From Streptomyces viridochromogenes (GTDB taxonomy: Bacteria; Actinomycetota; Actinomycetes; Streptomycetales; Streptomycetaceae): a stretch of DNA of 64,000 nucleotides. Below, one piece after another: positions 33,187 to 41,387 of the stretch (position 1 is its first letter; each line of letters opens with the position of its first letter). The notes under the pieces are model-generated. The model had not been told where the DNA came from. It made no database searches and was given only the letters and a program-made list of their open reading frames with translations. The stretch spans positions 374,633 to 438,632 of the forward strand of contig NZ_LGUR01000002.1 of NCBI RefSeq assembly GCF_001270495.1, in the 5' to 3' direction. Made by a program: the position numbers and the translations under genes.

Positions 33187-34274
33187 CAGAGCACCACCAC
33201 CGAGCGCAGGACGTCGCCGTGGTGCATGCGCTCGAACGCCTTCTCCACGTCGGTGAGTTCGATGGTCTCGGTGACGAACGCGCCCAGGTCCAGGCGGCCT
33301 TGCAGATGCAGGTCGATCAGCACCGGGAAGTCCCTGCTCGGCAGGCAGTCGCCGTACCAGGAGGACTTCAGCGAGCCGCCGCGGCCGAAGACGTCCAGCA
33401 GCGGCAGTTCGAGCTTCATCTCCGGGGTCGGTACGCCGACCAGGACGACGGTGCCGGCGAGGTCGCGGGCGTAGAACGCCTGCTTGTACGTCTCGGGGCG
33501 GCCGACCGCCTCGATCACGACGTCGGCGCCGTGGCCGCCGGTCAGCTCGCGGATCGCCTCGACCGGGTCGGTCTCACGCGAGTTGACCGTGTGCGTGGCG
33601 CCCATCGAGCGGGCCTTCTCCAGCTTCCGGTCGTCGATGTCCACGGCGATGATCTTCGCGGCGCCGGCCAGGTTCGCCCCGGCGACGGCCGCGTCACCGA
33701 CCCCGCCGCAGCCGATGACGGCGACCGAGTCGCCGCGCCCCACGTTTCCGGTGTTGATGGCGGCGCCGATGCCCGCCATCACCCCGCAGCCCAGCAGTCC
33801 GGCCACCGCCGGTGCGACCGACGGGTCGACCTTGGTGCACTGTCCCGCCGCGACGAGCGTCTTCTCGGCGAAGGCGCCGATACCGAGCGCCGGGGAGAGC
33901 TCCTGGCCGGTGGCGGCGAGGGTCATCCTCTGCGCGGCGTTGTGCGTGTTGAAGCAGTACCAGGGGCGGCCGCGCAGACAGGCGCGACAGTTCCCGCACA
34001 CCGCACGCCAGTTGAGGATGACGAAGTCACCGGGTTCGACGTCCGTGACGCCGGCACCGACCGCCTCCACCACACCGGCCGCCTCGTGCCCCAGCAGGAA
34101 GGGGAAGTCGTCGCTGATGCCGCCCTGCTTGTAGTGCAGGTCGGTGTGACAGACCCCGCAGGCCTGGATCCGTACGACGGCCTCGCCGGGCCCGGGATCG
34201 GGCACGACGATCGTCTCCACCCGCACCGGCTCGTCCTTGCCCGGTGCGATCACGCCGCGTACTTCCTGCGCCAT
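33186..34274 (-). CDS. S-(hydroxymethyl)mycothiol dehydrogenase-like zinc alcohol dehydrogenase
   Basis: 362 residues, medium-chain zinc dehydrogenase. It has catalytic zinc ligands in [13 protein letters not shown] and GHEAAG, the structural-zinc loop [15 protein letters not shown], and the NAD site [18 protein letters not shown]. The opening segment and [11 protein letters not shown] match the MscR/AdhE2 type that oxidises the formaldehyde-mycothiol adduct. It would act in formaldehyde detoxification together with the coupled MBL hydrolase. ATG at 34274 has GGAAGGG upstream. Confidence 0.87.
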   Translation of the reverse strand: MAQEVRGVIAPGKDEPVRVETIVVPDPGPGEAVVRIQACGVCHTDLHYKQGGISDDFPFLLGHEAAGVVEAVGAGVTDVEPGDFVILNWRAVCGNCRACLRGRPWYCFNTHNAAQRMTLAATGQELSPALGIGAFAEKTLVAAGQCTKVDPSVAPAVAGLLGCGVMAGIGAAINTGNVGRGDSVAVIGCGGVGDAAVAGANLAGAAKIIAVDIDDRKLEKARSMGATHTVNSRETDPVEAIRELTGGHGADVVIEAVGRPETYKQAFYARDLAGTVVLVGVPTPEMKLELPLLDVFGRGGSLKSSWYGDCLPSRDFPVLIDLHLQGRLDLGAFVTETIELTDVEKAFERMHHGDVLRSVVVL

Positions 34275-34424
34275 GGTGCTTCACCCTTCCCTCGGCGGCT
34301 CTGCGTCCACCTCCGACCCTAGTTGTGACTGATCGGTAAAGGCACGCGGTGAAGTCCTTCACGCCGGCTTCCCGTCACGCGATCGTCGTGATCTGCCGGC
34401 ACTCCCAGGCGAGCGCGCCGGTCG

Positions 34425-34708
34425 GCCGTGCCCGCCCTGGTCCACCTGCTGGGCTCCCGCCCGCCGCGGTCGGCGGCGCACTGTCCGGGCGGCTGCCTCC
34501 CGGGCTGCTCACCGGGGCGTTCGCGGGGAGCGCCGCGCTCGCCGCGCCGCGCATGCTCCGGCAGTCGGCCTCCGTACGGCACGACGACGTGCCGGTGCAC
34601 CGGGGTCGGGGCGTCCGGGTCGGGGCCGGCCTCGGCGCCGTGACCGGGGTGCTGGGCGTGGGCGGCGGATTCCTCGCCGTACCGGCGCTGGTGAACGTGG
34701 TGGGCCCG
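34425..34708 (+). pseudogene. Decayed TauE/SafE (TSUP) exporter remnant
   Basis: Two pieces of a sulfite-exporter-type membrane protein survive in different frames. PALVHLLGSRPPRSA (about 34428-34475) resembles the first GxGGGFLxVPALVxxLG repeat. After a deletion and frameshift, a second piece in another frame (34454-34708) reads LPPAAVGGALSGRLPPGLL and then GAVTGVLGVGGGFLAVPALV, the second repeat. Neither has a start, and the second is cut off by the opposite-strand transketolase-like gene. A possible rhodanese scrap (IVVICRHSQ) precedes it. Rhodanese plus TSUP genes often accompany the neighbouring metallo-hydrolase type, so this was probably once part of that locus. Confidence 0.6.
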
Positions 34709-34728
34709 CGTGTGCGGGCAGGCGCCGG

Positions 34729-35322
34729 TCACCTGAGGAAGTCCCGGACGGCCCGGGCGATGACGTCCTCGTCCAGGCCGTCCGCACCACCCAGCGGCAG
34801 CAACCGGTGCGGTACATGGACCAGGGTCTCGGCGACGTGCCGGGCCGACAGGCCGGGCTGCCCGGGCTCGACGAGCACGATGTCCGCGTGGTCGGCAGCC
34901 AGCACGGCGGTGCGCAGGCCGACCTCGTCGAAGGGCCGGACGGTGGCCGCGTAGAGCACGGCCACGTCCAGGCCGGCCGTGGCGCGCAGTACCGGGTCGA
35001 GGGTGGCGCCGACCGCGAGGACGACACCGTCGAGGCCCTCGCGGACGAGTTCGAAGCCTTCGGTCAGGCCGTGCGGTTCGGTGTTGGACTCGCCGGAGAG
35101 GTGCACGAACGCCCGTTCGCCGCGGCTCACGGCGGACCGGATCACGCGGCGCACCTCGTCCGGATGGCCGGGGACGTGGACGGTCCAGCGCGGGTCGGCG
35201 GCGAAGCGCGCCAGTTCCTCCTCGGCGCCGTAGCCGACGAGGACGGCGCCGCGCTCGGCGGGCCCGTCGACACGGTCGGCGGGCAGGGACTCGGTGACGG
35301 CCCGGAGCATGTCGGGGTGCAT
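34729..35322 (-). CDS. Truncated transketolase-like protein (C-terminal part)
   Basis: 197 residues covering part of the pyrimidine-binding domain (RRVIRSAVSRGERAFVHLSG) and the transketolase C-terminal domain (VVLAVGATLDPVLRATAGLD, LYAATVRPFDEVGLR, DIVLVEPGQPGL). The usual partner-subunit length is about 300, and the N-terminal half is missing. ATG at 35322 has GAGGAG upstream, so it may still be expressed. Transketolase/pyruvate-dehydrogenase-like genes (fasB, fasC) occur in the Rhodococcus fascians fas operon, but this one is on the opposite strand from the isopentenyltransferase. Activity on its own is doubtful. Confidence 0.65.
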   Translation of the reverse strand: MHPDMLRAVTESLPADRVDGPAERGAVLVGYGAEEELARFAADPRWTVHVPGHPDEVRRVIRSAVSRGERAFVHLSGESNTEPHGLTEGFELVREGLDGVVLAVGATLDPVLRATAGLDVAVLYAATVRPFDEVGLRTAVLAADHADIVLVEPGQPGLSARHVAETLVHVPHRLLPLGGADGLDEDVIARAVRDFLR

Positions 35323-35576
35323 GGAAATTCTCCTCGGGACGGGTTCCCGCGACACGTCATGAATTCGTTAAGAATTAGTTCGACGGTCGCTCATATGGCC
35401 CTGGATTCCCAGGAATTACCTCTTCCAGCGGACTGTGCGCGAATCTTTAACAATCGCAAAGGAATGTAGCCTTCTCTTTGCCCGGTCCGGGCGTTCCGCA
35501 GGGTGTTCCCGCTCGCCGTGCTGCGTAACTTGGCAGTGGTCTTTCCCGTAGCCGAAGCGGAAGGGGACAACCCGCC
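35323..35576. other. AT-rich intergenic region before the isopentenyltransferase gene
   Basis: About 110 bp (35360-35470) are far richer in A/T than anything nearby (for example GAATTCGTTAAGAATTAG and AATCTTTAACAATCG). No gene, clear operator or consensus promoter is evident. The segment marks the edge of the cytokinin-like operon and probably carries its promoter. Confidence 0.5.
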
Positions 35577-36347
35577 ATGGTCAAGAACGAAACGTCTCTC
35601 GCGGTCCGCCCGTTCGTCCATCTGATCGCGGGCCCGACGGGCGTCGGGAAGAGCGCGGCGGCGACCGAGCTGGCCCGGGCGACCGGCGCCCCGATCGTCG
35701 TCGCCGACCGCTTGCAATGCTTCACCGACCTCGCCACCACGAGCGCCCGTGCCGGGGCGGACGTGCCGGGGGTGCGCCGCCACTGGCTCGGTGACCGGAC
35801 GTTCGCCGACGGCGACCTGTCCGCGGCCGAGGCGGCGGACGCGCTCGTGGAACTTGTCGAACAGCTCGCGGTCCAGCACGATTTGGTCATCATCGAGGGT
35901 GGCTCGATCTCGCTGCTGCGGGTGCTGTGCACCCGCTGGGAGCAACTCGACTGGCGGCTGACGGTCCGTCTTCTTCCGCTGCCCGCCTACGACACGTACC
36001 TCGCCGCCCTCACCGGCCGGGCCCGCGCGATGCTCACACCGGGTGCCTGCGGCCCGGGGCTGCTCCAGGAGCTGGCCGCGCTCTGGCGGGATCCGCGGCG
36101 GCGGCGGCTGGCCGCGTCCGTCAACGGTTTCGAGGCCGTGCTCGAATGCTGCGCGAAGTACTCGATTGATGCGGAGGTTATCGACCAGCAGGAAATTCCC
36201 GAACACGTCCTGCACCGGATCGCCGCTCTCATCGCCCTACGCCATGCCGAACACGGCATTCTCCAGCAGCGTGTGTTCACCGAGATTTTCGAGAGCGCAA
36301 CGACGGCCCCCGCATTCGACTCCGGCATGCTGGCGGCCGTGGCATGA
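35577..36347 (+). CDS. ipt: Adenylate isopentenyltransferase (Tmr/FasD-type cytokinin synthase)
   Basis: 256 residues aligning end to end, from memory, with Agrobacterium Ipt/Tmr rather than with tRNA-modifying MiaA. It has the P-loop LIAGPTGVGKSAAATELA, ADRLQCFTDLATTSAR (compare DRVQC..LSTGSGR), VIIEGGSISLL (compare ILEGGSTSLL), and RARAMLTPG followed by LLQELAALWRDPR and VNGFEAVLE. It would add dimethylallyl to AMP/ADP/ATP, the committed step of cytokinin synthesis. GGAAGGGGA precedes the ATG. Some codons near the 3' end are less GC-rich than the surroundings, suggesting transfer. Its stop overlaps the next start (ATGA). Confidence 0.85.
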   Translation: MVKNETSLAVRPFVHLIAGPTGVGKSAAATELARATGAPIVVADRLQCFTDLATTSARAGADVPGVRRHWLGDRTFADGDLSAAEAADALVELVEQLAVQHDLVIIEGGSISLLRVLCTRWEQLDWRLTVRLLPLPAYDTYLAALTGRARAMLTPGACGPGLLQELAALWRDPRRRRLAASVNGFEAVLECCAKYSIDAEVIDQQEIPEHVLHRIAALIALRHAEHGILQQRVFTEIFESATTAPAFDSGMLAAVA

Positions 36348-37657
36348 CGGGCGTGTCGGGGGTCAGGGAAGCCTCCACGGATTTCGGCCATATCGTCGGG
36401 TCCTCCCCGCTCGGCGTGGTCACGGCCCGCTCCGCCGCCGACGTCCAGGAACTCGTCTCCTTCGCCGGGCCGCACGGGCTGCCGGTCTCCGCGCGCGGCG
36501 CCGGACAGGCCCTGTACGGGCAGGGGCAGGCGCACGGCGGCTACGTCGTCGACATGGCCGCCCTCGCCGACGTGCGCTGTGTACCGGGCGAGCGGACGCT
36601 GACCGCCGGGGCCGGCGCACTGTGGCGCGACGTCGTACGAGCCGCGCTCGCCGAGGGACTCACACCCCCGGTGCTGCCCGACCACCTGGGCGGCAGCGTC
36701 GGCGGGCTGCTGAGCACGGGTGGCTTCGGCGGCTCCAGTCATCGGTACGGCCTGGTGGCGGACTGGGTGAGGGAGTTGGAGGTCGTCACCGGCACCGGTG
36801 AACGGCTGGTCTGCGCCCCCGACCGGCGCCCCGACCTCTTTCACGCGGTCCTGGCAGGACTCGGCCAGTGCGCACTGATCGTCCGCGCCACCCTGGCCCT
36901 GGTGCCCGCGCCGAGCCACGTGCGCCGCTATCGCCTCTATCACGACGCCCCGGGCACGTATCTCACCGATCAGCGTCGCCTGGCCGGCGACAGCCGCTTC
37001 AGCCATGTCGCGGGCCAGGCGCGGCCGGCGCTCGGCGGGGGCTGGCGCTACATGATCGAGGCGGTCGTTCCGCACGAGGGCGGACCGCCCGCCGACGACG
37101 CGCTGTCGACCGGCGACCTGGACCACGACCGGGACACCGAGGAGATCGCGGATGTGTCGTTCGCCGAGTACACGCACCGCCTGGACCGCGACGAGCGTCT
37201 GCTGCGCGCCACGGGCGAATGGGACCGCCCCCACCCCTGGCTCACCCTGCTGCTGCCGGAGGAGGCCGCGGGCTCCTTCGTCCCGGCCGTGCTGGCCGAC
37301 GGCGCTCAGCAGGGTCTGCGCTACTGCGGGACCGTCCAGCTCCGTCCGCTGACGGGCCGTACGCTGCACGCCCCGCTGCTGCGCAGGCCCGCGGGCGAAC
37401 ATCTCTGCCTGCTCGCCCTGATGCGCACGGCGCCGCCGACCGCGCCGGACGTCGTACGGCGCATGGTCGCCGCCAACCGGGCCCTGTACGAGCGGGCCAG
37501 GACCGCCGGCGGTGTCCTCCACCCGGTCGGCGCGCTGCCGATGGCGCCCGGCGACTGGGCCGCCCACTTCGGCCCCCTCTGGCCCGAACTGGTCCGCGCC
37601 AAGGACGAATACGACCCGCATCACGTCCTGACCAGGGGGTACGGCCTGTGGACCTGA
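36344..37657 (+). CDS. FAD-linked oxidase resembling cytokinin oxidase/dehydrogenase (FasE-like)
   Basis: 437 residues. An N-terminal PCMH-type FAD domain (LGVVTARSAADVQELVSFA; HLGGSVGGLLSTGGFGGSSH) is followed by a CKX-like substrate domain and ends in YDPHHVLTRGYGLW, close to the plant CKX terminus. In plant CKX a His in GHSLMGQ carries FAD covalently; the aligned residue here is Gln 55 in GQALYGQ (codon CAG, 36506-36508). Flavin would be bound non-covalently or the enzyme impaired. It is translationally coupled to ipt and would degrade or remodel isoprenoid cytokinins. Related actinobacterial oxidases of other specificity remain possible. Confidence 0.75.
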   Translation: MTGVSGVREASTDFGHIVGSSPLGVVTARSAADVQELVSFAGPHGLPVSARGAGQALYGQGQAHGGYVVDMAALADVRCVPGERTLTAGAGALWRDVVRAALAEGLTPPVLPDHLGGSVGGLLSTGGFGGSSHRYGLVADWVRELEVVTGTGERLVCAPDRRPDLFHAVLAGLGQCALIVRATLALVPAPSHVRRYRLYHDAPGTYLTDQRRLAGDSRFSHVAGQARPALGGGWRYMIEAVVPHEGGPPADDALSTGDLDHDRDTEEIADVSFAEYTHRLDRDERLLRATGEWDRPHPWLTLLLPEEAAGSFVPAVLADGAQQGLRYCGTVQLRPLTGRTLHAPLLRRPAGEHLCLLALMRTAPPTAPDVVRRMVAANRALYERARTAGGVLHPVGALPMAPGDWAAHFGPLWPELVRAKDEYDPHHVLTRGYGLWT

Positions 37658-38557
37658 CCGGCGTGACCGCCGTGACCGTCTTCTGCGGTGCCTCCCCCGG
37701 CCGCGACCCCGCACATCTGCGCACCGCCGCCGACCTCGGCCGCGCAATGGCCGGAGCGGGCCTGCGGCTGGTCTACGGCGGTGCGCGCACCGGTCTCATG
37801 GGGGCCGTCGCGGACGGGGCGCTGGCCTCCGGCGGCGCGGTGACCGGAGTCGTGCCGCGCGGCATGCTGCCGTACGAGATCACCCACACGGGGCTCACCG
37901 ATCTGGTCGTGGTCGGTGACATGCATGAGCGCAAGGCGCGGATGGCCGCGGCGGGCGATGCCTTCGTGGCGCTGCCGGGCGGTCGGCGCGCTGGCCCGGC
38001 TCGCGGACGCGCTGCCCAGGACGGGGTGCATGGCGGCCGTGGAGGCGTCCCCCGCAGAGCTGAGCCTCGGGCCGGGTGCGGTGATCGCGGCGGTCAACGG
38101 CCCACGGTCGGTGGTCGTGTCCGGAGACCGCGCGGCGGTGCGGCGGATCTGCGAGGAGTGGTCGGCCCGCGGTCGCCGTACCCATGTGCTCCGCCTGGAC
38201 GTGGCACCCCACTCCCCCCATTTCGACGCCCTGCTGGACGACTACCGCCGTGCCCTGGAGCCGCTCGGCCTGCGTGCCCCGCGGCTGCCTCTCCTCTCCG
38301 ACACGACCGGGGAACCGGTCGGCGCGGAGGCGGCCACGCCGGACTTCTGGGTGCGGGCGGTGCGCGCACCGGTCCTTTTCACGGACGCCGTCGGCCGGCT
38401 GCACCGCGACGGTGTGACGGTCTGTGTCGAGATCGGACCGGCCGACGTCCTGGCCTGCATGCTGGACGGCTGTCTGCCCGACGGCGCCGAACGGCCCCTG
38501 GTGCTCGCCGTGGCACGAAACTGGCAGGCCGCGCGGGCGGAGGCCGACATAGCCTGA
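37648..38557 (+). pseudogene. LOG phosphoribohydrolase broken in its catalytic motif and fused to half a PKS acyltransferase
   Basis: From GTG 37648 (AGGGGG upstream; 10-bp overlap with the oxidase) the frame encodes a LOG (FasF-like) N-terminus: VTVFCGASPGRDP, LVYGGARTGLMGAVADGAL, DMHERKARMA and DAFVALPGG. The catalytic motif PGGxGTxxE is interrupted right after PGG. From about 37982 a different frame carries the C-terminal half of a type I PKS acyltransferase: ALPRTGCMAAVEAS, VIAAVNGPRSVVVSGD, VAPHSPHFDALLDD (catalytic His motif) and TPDFWVRAVRAPVLF, ending at 38557. The acyltransferase GHSxG half is missing. Neither enzyme is expected to work. A sequencing indel could explain the frame change but not the fusion. 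Confidence 0.75.
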
Positions 38558-38585
38558 AGCCTCCGCACCACTCCGGAGGAGCCCC

Positions 38586-40340
38586 GTGAGCATCGCAGCG
38601 ACCGAACCCGCCCCGCCCACCTGGCGGCTACTCCTGGGCTATGTGCGCCCGCACCGGTGGACCCTGCTCATGGGCGCCGCGCTCTCGCTGGTCACGGGCG
38701 CCACGGGGTTGCTGCTGCCGCTGGTGGCACGGGAGTTGATCGACGACCTGTCCCACGACCGGGCCATCACCGGGGCGCTGCTGATCATGTCCGGGCTGGT
38801 CGTGGCCAACGCGGCGCTCGGCGCGCTGGGTTCGTACGTGCTGCGGCGCACCGCCGAGTCGGTGGTGCTCGGCGCGCGGCGCGCCCTGTCGTCGTACCTT
38901 CTGCGGCTGCGCATCACCGCCGTGGACCGCAGCGAGCCGGGCGATCTGATGGCCCGCATCACCTCGGACACGACGCTGCTGCGCGAGGTCACCACCGACT
39001 CGCTCGTGGGGCTCGGCACCGGAGGACTCACCCTCGTGGCGACGGTGGCCATGATGGGGCTGGTGGACCCGGTGCTGCTGCTGGTCACGCTCGGCGTGAT
39101 CCTGGCCGCCGGCACGATCCTCGGCGTGATCGTGCCGCGCATCAACCGGGCCAGCCGGCAGGCGCAGGACGCGGTCGGGGTGATGGGGGCCTCGCTGGAG
39201 CGGATCCTCGGCGCGCTGCGCACCGTGAAGGCGTCGGGTGCCGAGCACCGGGAGGAACGGACGCTGCACGAGGCCGCGGAGGAGTCGTGGCGGCAGAGCG
39301 TACGGGCCGCCAAGTGGTCGGCCGCGGCGGGCAACACGGCCGGACTCGCCATGCAGATCGCGTTCATCACGGTGCTCGCGGTGGGCGGGGCGCGGGTGGC
39401 GACCGGGGCGATCGACGTCGGCACGCTGGTCGCGTTCCTGCTGTACGTCTTCTATCTGATGTCGCCGATCCAGCAGGTCGTCGGCGCGATCACGCAGTAC
39501 CAGACCGGCTCCGCGGCGCTCGCGAGGATCCAGGAGGCACTGCGGCTGCCTGCCGAACCGGCCGCCGCGCCCGCGCCGTTGCCCGCCGCCGGGGCGGAGC
39601 CGGCGGCGCTGGCCTTCGAGGACGTGCGCTTCCGGTACGCCGACGATCTCCCGTACGTCCACCACGGGGTGACGTTCGCCGTGCCCGCGCAGGGCATGAC
39701 CGCGTTCGTCGGCCCCTCGGGGGCGGGCAAGACCACCGTCTTCTCCCTCATCGAGCGGTTCTACGACCCGGAGGCCGGGTCCATCACCCTCGACGGGCGG
39801 GATCTGACGGACTGGGAGCTGCCGCGGCTGCGGTCCGCGATCGGCTATGTGGAGCAGGACGCCCCGGTCCTGTCGGGTTCGCTGCGGGACAACCTGCTGC
39901 TCGGCAACCCCGACGCGGACGACGCCGCCCTCACCCGTGTGCTGAAGACGACCCGCCTCGACGGTCTGGTCGCGCGGCTGCCCGGCGGTCTGGACACGCT
40001 CGTCGGGCATCGCGGCACCAAGCTGTCCGGCGGCGAACGTCAGCGTGTCGCGATCGCCCGCGCCCTGCTGCGCCGTCCCCGGCTGCTGCTCCTCGACGAG
40101 GCCACCTCGCAGCTGGACGCGGTGAACGAGGCGGCGCTGCGCGACACCGTCGCCGACGTCGCCCGTACGACGACGGTTCTGGTCGTCGCGCACCGGCTGT
40201 CGACGGTGACGATGGCCGACCGGATCGTGGTGATGGACGCGGGCCGGGTGCGCGCGGTGGGCACGCATCGCGAACTCGTGGCGTCCGACCCGCTGTACGC
40301 GGAGCTGGCGGCGACTCAGTTCCTGGCGACTGCCGAGTGA
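38586..40340 (+). CDS. ABC exporter, fused membrane and ATPase domains
   Basis: 584 residues: six membrane helices (about 15-310) and a C-terminal nucleotide-binding domain with Walker [14 protein letters not shown], signature [12 protein letters not shown], Walker [13 protein letters not shown] and a following His in VVAHRL. This is the MsbA/LmrA-like homodimeric export type. GTG at 38586 has CGGAGGAG upstream and lies 28 bp after the pseudogene. Being last in the cytokinin-like operon it might export its product, but such exporters are common and the link is only positional. Confidence 0.9.
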   Translation: MSIAATEPAPPTWRLLLGYVRPHRWTLLMGAALSLVTGATGLLLPLVARELIDDLSHDRAITGALLIMSGLVVANAALGALGSYVLRRTAESVVLGARRALSSYLLRLRITAVDRSEPGDLMARITSDTTLLREVTTDSLVGLGTGGLTLVATVAMMGLVDPVLLLVTLGVILAAGTILGVIVPRINRASRQAQDAVGVMGASLERILGALRTVKASGAEHREERTLHEAAEESWRQSVRAAKWSAAAGNTAGLAMQIAFITVLAVGGARVATGAIDVGTLVAFLLYVFYLMSPIQQVVGAITQYQTGSAALARIQEALRLPAEPAAAPAPLPAAGAEPAALAFEDVRFRYADDLPYVHHGVTFAVPAQGMTAFVGPSGAGKTTVFSLIERFYDPEAGSITLDGRDLTDWELPRLRSAIGYVEQDAPVLSGSLRDNLLLGNPDADDAALTRVLKTTRLDGLVARLPGGLDTLVGHRGTKLSGGERQRVAIARALLRRPRLLLLDEATSQLDAVNEAALRDTVADVARTTTVLVVAHRLSTVTMADRIVVMDAGRVRAVGTHRELVASDPLYAELAATQFLATAE

Positions 40341-40368
40341 TCCGTCGTCACCGGCGGTGCGGGGGCGC

Positions 40369-41214
40369 TCAGCCCTGGAGCCTGCGCAGCCGTTCCGCGT
40401 CGCAGGTGCGGGGGCAGGTGGAGCACGCCTCGGCCGGGCGGATCGTGTAGTACATGCAGCATCCGGCGCGGGTGCGGGTCGGGTGCCGGCGCCCGTCGTC
40501 GGTCGTCAGGTGCCGGAAGTCGGCGCCGCCCGGGTACTGGGTCACGGCGGTGGGCAGCAGCCGGGTGGCCGCCGCCACGGCGTCGTCCTCGCGGCCGAGC
40601 GTGCGGCCGAGGTACCAGATGCCGGAGACCAGGTCGTCGGAGACCATGCCCCACAGGGCACGTGAGCGGCGTCGCGTGAGGGGGCCGATCGCGTCCAGGA
40701 GGGGACCCATGTGATCGGCCACCGCGGCACGCAACTCCGCGCGCAGGGCCTCTTCGTGAGGGGCCGTCAGCACACCGGGGAGCGTGGCCGCCGGGTCGTC
40801 GGCCAGGCAGGTGAGGTCGCTCCCGGGCGTGAGGGTGAACTCGGCCGAGGCGAGGTCCAGTCGCAGGTCCTCGGGCCGGATCCGGGGCACGCGGCGTGCC
40901 AGGTACCAGGGTCCGCTCATGAGGAGCGCGACGGACCAGGCGTAGTCGTGCAGCGCGCGGGAGGCGGCGACGTCCCGGCGTGGAACGACCCCGTGGCGAT
41001 CGTGAATCCGGGCCGCCTCCGCCGCCACGAAGGCGTCGAGCACGGCCTCGTCCTTCACCAGTTCCCCGGCCGACACTCCCGCCCGGGTCTCGTCGGCACC
41101 GGGAACGGCGATCCGCACGCTCAGGACTTCGCACAACTCGGTCAGCCGCGCGAAGTCCTGACGGAGCGTACGCGCGACGGCGCCGGACGGCGGGATCGTC
41201 GGGGCCACGGACAT
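40369..41214 (-). CDS. FhuF-like siderophore-iron reductase
   Basis: 281 residues. The C-terminal cysteine motif CC-x10-C-x2-C (CCMYYTIRPAEACSTC) is the unusual [2Fe-2S] binding site of FhuF-type ferric-siderophore reductases. The rest of the protein has the FhuF-family layout (LFMSGPWYLARR, ALWGMVSDDLVSGIWYLGR). It releases iron by reducing the ferric siderophore in the cytoplasm. ATG at 41214 has TGGAG upstream. It is divergent from the Fec-type importer and preceded by an iron box at 41249-41267. Confidence 0.85.
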   Translation of the reverse strand: MSVAPTIPPSGAVARTLRQDFARLTELCEVLSVRIAVPGADETRAGVSAGELVKDEAVLDAFVAAEAARIHDRHGVVPRRDVAASRALHDYAWSVALLMSGPWYLARRVPRIRPEDLRLDLASAEFTLTPGSDLTCLADDPAATLPGVLTAPHEEALRAELRAAVADHMGPLLDAIGPLTRRRSRALWGMVSDDLVSGIWYLGRTLGREDDAVAAATRLLPTAVTQYPGGADFRHLTTDDGRRHPTRTRAGCCMYYTIRPAEACSTCPRTCDAERLRRLQG

Positions 41215-41248
41215 CGGCGCTCCAGTAGAGGGTTTACATGCAAGCCAA

Positions 41249-41267
41249 CTAGGTAAGGCTTACCTTA
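41249..41267. promoter_or_regulatory. Iron box (IdeR/DmdR site) for the reductase gene
   Basis: CTAGGTAAGGCTTACCTTA matches the 19-bp IdeR/DmdR consensus TTAGGTTAGSCTAACCTAA at about 15 positions and is itself nearly palindromic. It lies 35 bp upstream of the FhuF-like gene start on the minus strand. Confidence 0.8.
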
Positions 41268-41348
41268 CACTCGCGATCATGCAGAAATGCCAGGTGGATC
41301 CGGTCCGGGTGATCGACTATCGCGCACATCACAGTGATCTCATAGCAG

Positions 41349-41387
41349 TTGAAACGTAAAGCAAGCCTAACCTAAGCTCACGGCTTG
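41349..41387 (+). promoter_or_regulatory. Iron-regulated promoter with IdeR/DmdR box, leaderless start
   Basis: TTGAAA (-35, 41349-41354) and TAAGCT (-10, 41373-41378) are separated by 18 bp, and the expected transcription start coincides with the GTG at 41387. The iron box TAAAGCAAGCCTAACCTAA (41357-41375, about 14 of 19 consensus positions) fills the spacer and touches the -10, so iron-loaded IdeR/DmdR would block polymerase. Confidence 0.72.

Noticed and set aside
37982..38557. Acyltransferase as a free-standing malonyltransferase gene
   Set aside because: Only the C-terminal half is present. The GHSxG nucleophile region is missing and no start codon with an RBS precedes the homology.
37984..38589. 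Continuation of the LOG frame to 38589 as a genuine C-terminal extension
   Set aside because: The reading is Arg/Gly/Pro-rich nonsense and the true homology is in another frame; overlap of its stop with the exporter start is probably chance.
38586..40340. ABC exporter as a dedicated cytokinin transporter
   Set aside because: Adjacent position only; the sequence is that of a generic homodimeric multidrug-type exporter.
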